Part shown: piece after piece, positions 58,601 to 64,000 of the stretch
Position numbering within the stretch: the stretch's first letter is position 1
Layout of the letters: every line of letters begins with the position of its first letter
Assembly: GCF_003590795.1 (NCBI RefSeq)
Contig: NZ_QYUL01000001.1
Span: 64,501 to 128,500 of the forward strand
Reading direction: 5' to 3'
Length of the DNA stretch: 64,000 bases
Source: Azospirillum cavernae
GTDB taxonomy: Bacteria; Pseudomonadota; Alphaproteobacteria; Azospirillales; Azospirillaceae
Translations under genes and position numbers: made by a program
The notes under the pieces: generated by a model
Told to the model about the DNA's origin: nothing
Databases searched by the model: none
The model's input: only the letters and a program-made list of their open reading frames with translations

Positions 58601-58626
58601 GGTCAACACGACTTGACCTATTGGTC
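58601..58626. promoter_or_regulatory. Triple GGTCAA half-site region in the acsA / small ORF gap
   Basis: GGTCAA (58601-58606), CACGAC, TTGACC (58613-58618) form a perfect dyad, and TGACC-TATT-GGTCA (58614-58627) makes a second, overlapping dyad. It is in the 376-base divergent gap 58377-58752, and covers the -35 box of the promoter proposed for the rightward gene. The rest of that gap has no gene I can support. Confidence 0.5.
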
Positions 58627-58642
58627 AGTGTGGCGCTATGCC
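58613..58642 (+). promoter_or_regulatory. Candidate sigma-70 promoter of the 86-residue gene
   Basis: TTGACC (58613-58618) and TATGCC (58637-58642) are 18 bases apart. The leader would be about 105 bases. The -35 box lies inside the overlapping dyads, which suggests repression. Confidence 0.4.
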
Positions 58643-58752
58643 GCGATTTGTCCGCCCGACGCGCCATGATTCGGCTTTGCTTAACGGGGCTTTAACCCGG
58701 AGCCTCTACCCTCATCGGCTGTGGCAGGACCATCGGGGGGCAAGGATTCAGG

Positions 58753-59013
58753 ATGACCAGCACCACCAGCGCGGATGACAAGGCCGACGCCGTCGACATC
58801 GCCACCCGGCTGACGCAGATTGGTGATCGCACCAGCCTGATGGTCATTGATTCCACCTTGCGCCTGCTGCCCGGCGACAACGCGACCGGCCCGACCGGCC
58901 TGTCAAACGCCGCCGCCGCGCAAGAGGTGCGGGAACTCGCCCGCCGAATGCTCCAGGCGACCCGCGATTTCCAGGCCGCCGCCCGTGAACCGGCGGGTGA
59001 AGCGGCGGAATGA
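58753..59013 (+). CDS. Small hypothetical protein (86 residues)
   Basis: I do not recognise this protein. It is mostly helical, begins with a polar MTSTTSADDKADAVDIATRL, has LMVIDSTLRLLPGDNATGP in the middle and ends with charged helical sequence (AAQEVRELARRMLQATRDFQ). No membrane helix or cysteine is present. AGGATTCAGG just before the ATG is a plausible ribosome-binding site, and a promoter candidate lies upstream. It is convergent with the EVE-domain gene. Confidence 0.6.
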   Translation: MTSTTSADDKADAVDIATRLTQIGDRTSLMVIDSTLRLLPGDNATGPTGLSNAAAAQEVRELARRMLQATRDFQAAAREPAGEAAE

Positions 59014-59056
59014 CGCCGCCGCGTTCTTGACCCGCTTTCCGTTTTGACGGCTGTCC

Positions 59057-59470
59057 TTACGCCTCGATCCCCGCCAGGGCGCAGACATGCGCCCATTCCG
59101 CGTCCGACACCGGGCAAACCGACAGGCGCGATTGGCGGACCAGGGCCATGCCCTGCAACTCCGGATCGGCCTTCATCTGCTTCAGCGTCACCGGCGTGAC
59201 CACCGGCTTGACCGGCTGGACGTCCACCATGCCGAAACGGCCCGCCGGATCGCTGGGGTCGGGGTAATAGGTCCGGGCGATCTCCACCACGCCGACCACC
59301 GCCAAGCCTTCGTTGGAATGGTAGAAAAAGGCGCGGTCGCCGACCTGCATGGCCTTCAGGTTGTTCGACGCCTGATGGTTGCGCACGCCGTCCCAATGGG
59401 TGCGCCCGTCGGCCAGCATGCGGTCCCAGGAATATTTGAAGGGTTCCGATTTCAGCAGCCAATAGGCCAT
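59057..59470 (-). CDS. EVE-domain protein
   Basis: A 137-residue single-domain protein: [40 protein letters not shown] (H in place of the first T) and [20 protein letters not shown] are the canonical EVE motifs, with the aromatic pocket that reads modified bases in PUA-like folds. Human THYN1 and bacterial YhcH-type relatives are similar. The target, modified DNA or RNA, is unknown. It is 17 bases downstream of the YciI gene, so the two form an operon, a common alphaproteobacterial pair. Confidence 0.92.
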   Translation of the reverse strand: MAYWLLKSEPFKYSWDRMLADGRTHWDGVRNHQASNNLKAMQVGDRAFFYHSNEGLAVVGVVEIARTYYPDPSDPAGRFGMVDVQPVKPVVTPVTLKQMKADPELQGMALVRQSRLSVCPVSDAEWAHVCALAGIEA

Positions 59471-59487
59471 GGTCCCGCCGCTCCCGC

Positions 59488-59784
59488 TCAGGCCTTGGGG
59501 AAAACGCGGCGCCAGGGCCGGATCGCCACGCTGTCGAACAGGCCCGCCTTGGCGTAGGGGTCGTTCGCGGCGAAGCTCTGCGCCTCGGCGGCGTCGGCGC
59601 ATTCGACGATCAGCAGGCTGCCGACCATGCCCTGGTTTCCGGCGGAATCCGGCTCCGACAGCAGCGGACCGGCGGCGAACAGACGGTCTGTGTGGGACTC
59701 CAGATAGGCCAGATGCTCGGCGCGGTTGGCCGTGCGGATCTCGGCGGCCCCGGCCTTGTCGGTGCAATGGAACATGTACAGCAT
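59488..59784 (-). CDS. YciI-like protein
   Basis: A 98-residue ferredoxin-fold protein: [40 protein letters not shown] and [20 protein letters not shown], ending [20 protein letters not shown]. These are the YciI family motifs, including the His/Asp pair (H, D) thought to be functional. The ATG at 59784 has AGGAG 8 bases upstream; the GTG at 59793 would be too close to it. It precedes and probably shares a transcript with the EVE gene, and diverges from the globin chemoreceptor. Confidence 0.9.
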   Translation of the reverse strand: MLYMFHCTDKAGAAEIRTANRAEHLAYLESHTDRLFAAGPLLSEPDSAGNQGMVGSLLIVECADAAEAQSFAANDPYAKAGLFDSVAIRPWRRVFPKA

Positions 59785-59908
59785 TGGAATCACTCCTCCC
59801 GTTCGGTGGGCCGGAGCGTAGCGCAGGCCGCCGCGTTGGGGAAGGCCGGGGTGCGACGCATCGTCCCGGCCTGGATGGTTGTGCGTTTGTGTGGTTGTGC
59901 GCGCGCGA

Positions 59909-59935
59909 TTGTTTTAGCAAAATTTTCTGTACAAT
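59909..59935 (+). promoter_or_regulatory. Candidate promoter of the globin-coupled chemoreceptor
   Basis: TTGTTT (59909-59914) and TACAAT (59930-59935) are 15 bases apart, a short spacer, in an AT-rich stretch. The same region has a dyad CGATTGT...ACAATCG (59906-59912 with 59931-59937) that could bind a regulator. Confidence 0.4.
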
Positions 59936-59987
59936 CGAACAATCCCGCGTTCCAAAAACAACCCGCCCCACGATCAGGAGTTTCCCG

Positions 59988-61700
59988 ATGGCCGCCGTCG
60001 CCGACACCGCCGTTCCGACCACCACCACGCTTGGCGACCGTGATCGGGCGGTGTTGCGGGCTGTCGCGCCGCTGTTGACCAGCCGGTTGGACGGTTTGGT
60101 GGAGGATTTTTACGGTTTCATCCGCGCCAACCCGACGCTGTGGCGTTTTATCGGCGACGACTCGCAACTCACCCGCCTGAAGGCCCAGCAAAAGACTCAT
60201 TGGGCCAATTTGTTGAGCGGCGCCGACCGCGACCAGAGCGACGACGCGGCGGCCCACGCCCGCACCCGCGCCGTCGGCATGGCGCACGCCCGCATCGGCC
60301 TGCCGCCGCACGCCTATGTGTCGGCCTACATGTTCATGCTGGCCCGCTTGATCGAAACCGCCGAGCAGGCCGGGCGCGGGCTGTTCGGGCGTCCGGCGCC
60401 GGGCGTGGCGGCGGCGTTGACGCGGCTGGTCGCCCGCGATCTGGAACGCACCCTGTCGGCCTATGAGGACGCGCATGACCTGCGCAGCCGCACTGAACAG
60501 CTCAACCGCGACATGGGCGAGAATCTGTCCAGCCTTGTCCGCTTCGCCATCGATTCCAACGAGGCGATGGTGACGCTGGCCGAATTGGGCCGCGATTCCC
60601 GCGTGGTGCGCCAGCAGGGCCAGGACATCGCCGGGGCCGCCAGCGGTCTGGTCGCCTCGGTGGACGCCATCGCCCGCAACAGCGAACGCGCGTCGGACGA
60701 CGCCCGCATCGCGGGCGAGGCGGTGCGCCGAGCCATGACCGCCGCCACCGGCGCGGTCAGCACGATGCGCGGCATCGCCAGCGCGGTGGAGTCCACCGTT
60801 CACAAAATCGACGATCTGGCCGCCGCGTCCGACCGGATCGGCGAGATTCTGGTCTCCATCGACGCCATTTCCAAACAGACCAACCTGTTGGCCCTGAACG
60901 CCACCATCGAGGCGGCGCGGGCCGGGGAATCGGGCAAGGGCTTCGCCGTCGTCGCCAACGAGGTGAAGGTTCTGGCCAACCAGACCGCGCGGGCCACCGA
61001 AGACATCCGGGGCCGCATCGACGCCCTGCGCGGCGAAATGGCCAGCATCGTCGAGGCGATGCGGCAGAACGGCGCCGCCGTCGCCCAGGGCCAAGAGGTG
61101 ATCGCCGCCACCGGCAATGAAATGACCGTGGTGGCCGAGCAGGTCGGCAACGTCGGCAGCCGCATGCACGAGATCGCCCAGATCCTCGGCTCGCAATCGG
61201 AAAGCTCGTCGCGCATCTCGCAGGGCATCGACCGGGTCGCGGCGATGGCCGCGCACAACGACGATCTGATCGGCGCGGTCATCCAATCGGTCAACACGTC
61301 CAACGGCGCGGTGGCTCAGCGGGTTGAGCAGATGGCGGCGCTGAAAACCCCGCGCGCGTTGTGCGAGATCGCCAAGATGGACCACATCGTGTTCAAGAAG
61401 CGAATCGTCGACACGCTGATGGGCCGCAGCGCGCTGACCGCCGACGGCTTGAGCGATCATCATGGCTGTCGCTTGGGTAAATGGTACGAGTCGGTGGCGG
61501 ACAAGGCCATCCGCGCCAACCCGGCTTACAAGGCGATGGAGGCCCCGCACCGTCTGGTCCACGATCACGGCAAAGCCGCCCTGCGCTGCCACGCGGCGGG
61601 CCAGGAGGCCGAGGCGTTGGAGGAGCTGCGCAAGCTGAACGCGGCGTCGCTGGAGGTTCTGCGCTTGCTGACCGAACTGTCCGGCAGCCTGCCGGAGTGA
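59988..61700 (+). CDS. Globin-coupled methyl-accepting chemotaxis protein with C-terminal CZB domain
   Basis: A 570-residue cytoplasmic receptor with no membrane helix. The N-terminal sensor globin (about 15-160) has [20 protein letters not shown] with proximal His100, the haem ligand in HemAT-type oxygen sensors, and [10 protein letters not shown] (His71). The MCP signalling part (about 190-460) has the hairpin tip [20 protein letters not shown] and [20 protein letters not shown]. The C-terminal chemoreceptor zinc-binding domain (about 460-550) has [21 protein letters not shown] and [10 protein letters not shown], i.e. the His3Cys zinc set. It would combine oxygen and zinc or redox sensing. 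AGGAG lies 7 bases before the ATG. Confidence 0.93.
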   Translation: MAAVADTAVPTTTTLGDRDRAVLRAVAPLLTSRLDGLVEDFYGFIRANPTLWRFIGDDSQLTRLKAQQKTHWANLLSGADRDQSDDAAAHARTRAVGMAHARIGLPPHAYVSAYMFMLARLIETAEQAGRGLFGRPAPGVAAALTRLVARDLERTLSAYEDAHDLRSRTEQLNRDMGENLSSLVRFAIDSNEAMVTLAELGRDSRVVRQQGQDIAGAASGLVASVDAIARNSERASDDARIAGEAVRRAMTAATGAVSTMRGIASAVESTVHKIDDLAAASDRIGEILVSIDAISKQTNLLALNATIEAARAGESGKGFAVVANEVKVLANQTARATEDIRGRIDALRGEMASIVEAMRQNGAAVAQGQEVIAATGNEMTVVAEQVGNVGSRMHEIAQILGSQSESSSRISQGIDRVAAMAAHNDDLIGAVIQSVNTSNGAVAQRVEQMAALKTPRALCEIAKMDHIVFKKRIVDTLMGRSALTADGLSDHHGCRLGKWYESVADKAIRANPAYKAMEAPHRLVHDHGKAALRCHAAGQEAEALEELRKLNAASLEVLRLLTELSGSLPE

Positions 61701-61733
61701 CAGGAGGGGCGTGCCGGAGGCAAGCCCAGAAAA

Positions 61734-61770
61734 GCGAAGGGCCGAAGCGCTGCGCGCTCGGCCCTTGGTC
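61734..61770. terminator. Bidirectional hairpin terminator, chemoreceptor / tRNA-Gly
   Basis: AAGGGCCGA (61737-61745) pairs with TCGGCCCTT (61758-61766) around a GC-rich loop, with additional outer pairing. On the minus strand it is followed by CGCTTTTC, fitting the tRNA-Gly gene; the rightward chemoreceptor transcript may also end here. Confidence 0.7.
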
Positions 61771-61791
61771 TTCGCTTCATCACCGGAGAAC

Positions 61792-61866
61792 TGGAGCGGG
61801 CGAAGGGATTCGAACCCTCGACCCCAACCTTGGCAAGGTTGTGCTCTACCCCTGAGCTACGCCCGC
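61792..61866 (-). tRNA. tRNA-Gly (anticodon GCC), copy 1
   Basis: The 75-base gene includes encoded CCA. The acceptor stem GCGGGCG pairs with CGCCCGC; the D arm is GCTCAGGGGTAGAGC; the anticodon stem-loop CAACC-TTGCCAA-GGTTG gives anticodon GCC; the T arm is GAGGGTTCGAATCCCTT. It is identical to the second copy 351 bases away. Confidence 0.97.
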
Positions 61867-62085
61867 GTTCCCGTTGTCCGGGAGCGGCTTTGTACGGAAA
61901 AAAGCGGACCTCGGCAAAAGAAAAGATGCGAGGCCGCTCATTTTTTCCGGTCGAGGCCGCGCACATCGACGGTCCGGCTCAATTCCGCGTCTTGTGGCCA
62001 TCAAACCGGCATCTGTCGCCAAAAATTCGGGTGTTTGTGGATTTTCTCAGCGAACGGCTGTTCGTTGCGCAGGACGCCGCCGCAA

Positions 62086-62116
62086 ACAAAAAAGCGGCCC
62101 CTTAAGGACCGCTTTA
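62086..62116 (-). terminator. Rho-independent terminator of tRNA-Gly copy 2
   Basis: AAAGCGG and CCGCTTT pair around an 11-base loop, and on the minus strand the stem is followed by T5-6. It lies 27 bases after the 3' end of copy 2. Confidence 0.85.
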
Positions 62117-62142
62117 ACCGCTCAAACACCCTGAAAGATGTT

Positions 62143-62217
62143 TGGAGCGGGCGAAGGGATTCGAACCCTCGACCCCAACCTTGGCAAGGTTGTGCTCTAC
62201 CCCTGAGCTACGCCCGC
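62143..62217 (-). tRNA. tRNA-Gly (anticodon GCC), copy 2
   Basis: Sequence identical to copy 1 over all 75 bases, including CCA. The upstream flank (GTCCGGGAGCGG, then a G/A-rich run GGAAAAA) is also closely repeated in copy 1, so the promoter region was duplicated with the gene. Each copy has its own terminator. Confidence 0.97.
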
Positions 62218-62309
62218 GTTCCCGTCGTCCGGGAGCGGTTTTCTACGGAAAAACACCGTGGTCGGCAAGAGGAAAAAACACGTTTGTCGGTATTTTTTCC
62301 AACCGGGTT

Positions 62310-62933
62310 TCACCAGTCGGTCGGGCAGCCCCGGCAGCCGGTCATCAGGGCGTCTTGGAAGATGGCGAAGCGGATTTTGGTTCCCTCCATCACCGCGTTC
62401 GACAGGTTGGAACTGGCGAGCTTGGCCTCTTGCAGGTCGGCGCCTTCCAGATTGGCCCCGGACAGGTTGATCTTGTCGGCCTTGATGGCTTCCAGATTGG
62501 CCGCCGTCAGGTCGGCGCCGGTCATGGTGGCGCCGGTGGCGCGCGCCAGTCCCAGATTGGCCCCGCGCAGCCGCGCTCCGTCCAGTTTGGCCCCTTGCAG
62601 AAAGGCGGTGCGCAGATCGGCTCCGTCCAGGATGGCGCCGCGCAGGTCGGCGCCGCGCAAATCGGCGTGGCGCAGATCGGCCCGCATCAGGTTGGCCCCG
62701 CGCAGATCGGCCCCGCCCAAATTGATGCTGCGCAAATTGCGGTGGCGCAGATCGAGGTTCGGGCAGACGGTCTTGGCGACCAGCTTGCAACCGGCGACCT
62801 CGGTCGGGCGCTCCTCCTCCCCACCGCCGACCAGGGCCTCGGTCGAGTCGGGTTCGGTCGCCAGCGCCAGCGCGCCGGTTGCGGGCAGGGCGAGCGTGGT
62901 CAGCAGCAGCAGCGCGCGCAGGGTCGCGGTCAT
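62310..62933 (-). CDS. Secreted pentapeptide-repeat protein
   Basis: A 207-residue protein with a signal peptide (MTATLRALLLLTTLALPATG, cleavage near ALA). From about residue 58 to 190 it is a run of A(D/N)LxX repeats: LDLRHRNLRSINLGGADLRG, ANLMRADLRHADLRGADLRG and so on, which fold as a right-handed quadrilateral beta-helix. Cysteines near the start (GCKLVAKTVCPNLD) and end (GCRGCPTDW) could form disulfides in the periplasm. It is 84 bases downstream of the PQQ dehydrogenase gene and co-oriented; a role linked to that enzyme is a guess. Confidence 0.88.
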   Translation of the reverse strand: MTATLRALLLLTTLALPATGALALATEPDSTEALVGGGEEERPTEVAGCKLVAKTVCPNLDLRHRNLRSINLGGADLRGANLMRADLRHADLRGADLRGAILDGADLRTAFLQGAKLDGARLRGANLGLARATGATMTGADLTAANLEAIKADKINLSGANLEGADLQEAKLASSNLSNAVMEGTKIRFAIFQDALMTGCRGCPTDW

Positions 62934-62975
62934 CGGCGGTTCTCCCCATGGATCGAAAAGGCGGGCAACAGGATC

Positions 62976-63009
62976 AGGCGGGCGGAACGAGACGCCGTTC
63001 CGCCCGCCT
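62976..63009 (-). terminator. Strong hairpin after the PQQ dehydrogenase gene
   Basis: A perfect 14-bp stem, AGGCGGGCGGAACG with its complement, and a 6-base loop begin 8 bases after the stop codon. There is no T run, so it may be a rho-dependent terminator or a stabilising 3' structure. Confidence 0.5.
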
Positions 63010-63017
63010 TCAGCGCG

Positions 63018-64000
63018 TCACTTGGCGTTGGAGACCTTCACGTCGGCCAGCTTGAACACCCAGAAGGAACCGCCCTGGGTGACGCGGGTGGTCAGATCGG
63101 CCAGATCGCCGCCCCACAGCGGCACCGCGCCGCCATAGCCGGTGGTGATGCCGACATACTGCACGCCGTCCTGTTCCCAGGTGACGGGGGAGGAGATGAT
63201 GCCGGAGCCGGTCTGGAACTTCCAAAGCTCCTCGCCCGTCTTGGCGTTGAACGCCTTGGCGAAGCCGTCGCCAGTGCCGGTGAAGATCAGATTGCCCGCC
63301 GTCGCCAGCGTGCCGGACCACAGCGGCAGCTCTTCCTTATGCTCCCAGACGATCTTGCCGGTCTTGGGATCGAGCGCGCGCAGGGTGCCGACATGGTCGT
63401 TGAACAGCTTGTGGATGCGGAACCCCATGCCGAGATAGGCCGAGCCGGGGTTGTAGCCGACATGCTCGGTCCAGTAATCCTCCTTCCAATGGTTGGCGGC
63501 GATGTAGAACAGCTTGGTGTCTTCGCTGTAGGACATCGGGTTCCAGTTCTTGCCGCCCAGGAAGGGGGGCGAGACCTCCACCGCCTTGCCGCGCTTTTCG
63601 TCGCCGACCGGCAGGGGCGGGCGTTGGCCGTCATTCTCGATGGGGCGCCCGGTCTTCAGGTCGATGCCCTTGGCCCAGGTGATGCCGTCCACGAAGGGAT
63701 AGGCGGCCAGCACGCTGTTCGGCTTGTTGGCCTCGCCGCCCGCGTTGGCCAGCTTGTTGCGGTCGGTGACGTAGAAGAAGCCGTTGCGGTCGGCGTGGCC
63801 GGTCGCCTTGATCGTCTTGCCCGCCGCGTCGGTGTAATCGAACAGCACCAGCTCGTTGTTGCCGGAGAAGTCCCAGGCGTCGTTGGGGGTGTGCTGGTAG
63901 AAGCCCTTCAGATCGCCCGTCGTCGGATCGACATAGGCCTGGCCCGAGGTGTAGAGGCTGTCACCTGGCCAGCGCGCCCAGCCGTTCCACGGGGCCGGGT
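63018..64000 (-). CDS. PQQ-dependent alcohol dehydrogenase, C-terminal part
   Basis: The last 327 codons of a quinoprotein; the gene continues beyond the right edge. Visible are YQHTPNDAWDFSGNNELVLF, ADRNGFFYVTDRNKL, and the tryptophan-docking beta-propeller repeats DPKTGKIVWEHKEELPLWSG and NAKTGEELWKFQTGSGIISS. These resemble the ethanol dehydrogenase ExaA more than methanol dehydrogenase MxaF. It oxidises alcohols in the periplasm and passes electrons to a cytochrome c. The catalytic region that would show calcium or lanthanide dependence cannot be judged from this fragment. The open frame continues unbroken to base 64000. Confidence 0.93.
   Translation of the reverse strand, partial: PAPWNGWARWPGDSLYTSGQAYVDPTTGDLKGFYQHTPNDAWDFSGNNELVLFDYTDAAGKTIKATGHADRNGFFYVTDRNKLANAGGEANKPNSVLAAYPFVDGITWAKGIDLKTGRPIENDGQRPPLPVGDEKRGKAVEVSPPFLGGKNWNPMSYSEDTKLFYIAANHWKEDYWTEHVGYNPGSAYLGMGFRIHKLFNDHVGTLRALDPKTGKIVWEHKEELPLWSGTLATAGNLIFTGTGDGFAKAFNAKTGEELWKFQTGSGIISSPVTWEQDGVQYVGITTGYGGAVPLWGGDLADLTTRVTQGGSFWVFKLADVKVSNAK

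Noticed and set aside
61900..62090. A short coding frame between the two tRNA-Gly copies
   Set aside because: The frames there run through the duplicated tRNA flank and terminator, lack ribosome-binding sites and have no conserved look.

Overview
The window is 64 kb of high-GC chromosome from an alphaproteobacterium, most likely a member of the Rhodospirillales/Azospirillales. The evidence is a glutamate synthase large subunit with a 36-residue propeptide before its catalytic cysteine (as known for Azospirillum brasilense), the alphaproteobacterial order hemC-hemD-mic60-hemY, the kdsD-lptC-lptA-lptB-rpoN-hpf-ptsN cluster, a 5-aminolevulinate route through glutamyl-tRNA reductase, and alphaproteobacterial-style heat-shock promoters. 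No rRNA, CRISPR array, prophage or IS transposase was seen. Almost all genes are housekeeping genes; the accessory material is a patch at about 21.1-25.9 kb, a small endonuclease gene bracketed by palindromic repeats at 36.7-37.2 kb, and several repeat clusters.

Layout. 0-4.7 kb: start of htpG with a sigma-32-type promoter, a secreted unknown protein, an acyltransferase, a GST-fold protein resembling the FtsZ regulator FzlA, and a GNAT acetyltransferase with two tandem operator-like palindromes. 4.9-11.1 kb: gltD-gltB (ammonium assimilation). 11.5-13.8 kb: uppP, an atypical SDR/NDUFA9-like protein, tRNA-Leu(CAG). 13.9-21.0 kb: RNase D, then LPS synthesis and export (kdsD, lptC, lptA, lptB), sigma-54 (rpoN), ribosome hibernation factor and EIIA-Ntr. 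21.1-25.9 kb: accessory patch with a Uma2 nuclease, an alpha/beta hydrolase divergent from a LysR regulator, an AT-richer 607-residue unknown protein and a 346-bp compound palindrome. 25.9-39.6 kb: ubiG, lysC, a nitronate-monooxygenase-like protein, ptsP (partner of ptsN), a RodZ-like protein, ispG, hemA, prfA, a DUF559 endonuclease, prmC, a DUF4167 protein and a MOSC protein. 39.9-48.2 kb: clpB, a [2Fe-2S] ferredoxin preceded by a sigma-54 promoter and a NifA-type site, rsmB, a heparinase-like protein, purH. 48.3-56.3 kb: the hemC-hemD-mic60-hemY operon (minus), a methyltransferase, tsaD and gpsA. 56.4-64 kb: acetyl-CoA synthetase, a small unknown protein, an EVE protein, a YciI protein, a globin-coupled chemoreceptor with a C-terminal zinc-binding domain, two identical tRNA-Gly(GCC) genes, a secreted pentapeptide-repeat protein and the C-terminal part of a PQQ-dependent alcohol dehydrogenase.

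Links between genes: nitrogen regulation recurs (gltBD, rpoN, ptsN, ptsP and the ferredoxin with a sigma-54/NifA-type upstream region). Haem synthesis is represented at two places (hemA; hemC-hemD) and is linked to membrane shaping through mic60 and hemY. Two chaperone genes at distant positions (htpG, clpB) carry similar heat-shock promoter candidates. Three families of dispersed intergenic palindromes occupy the gaps between otherwise core genes.
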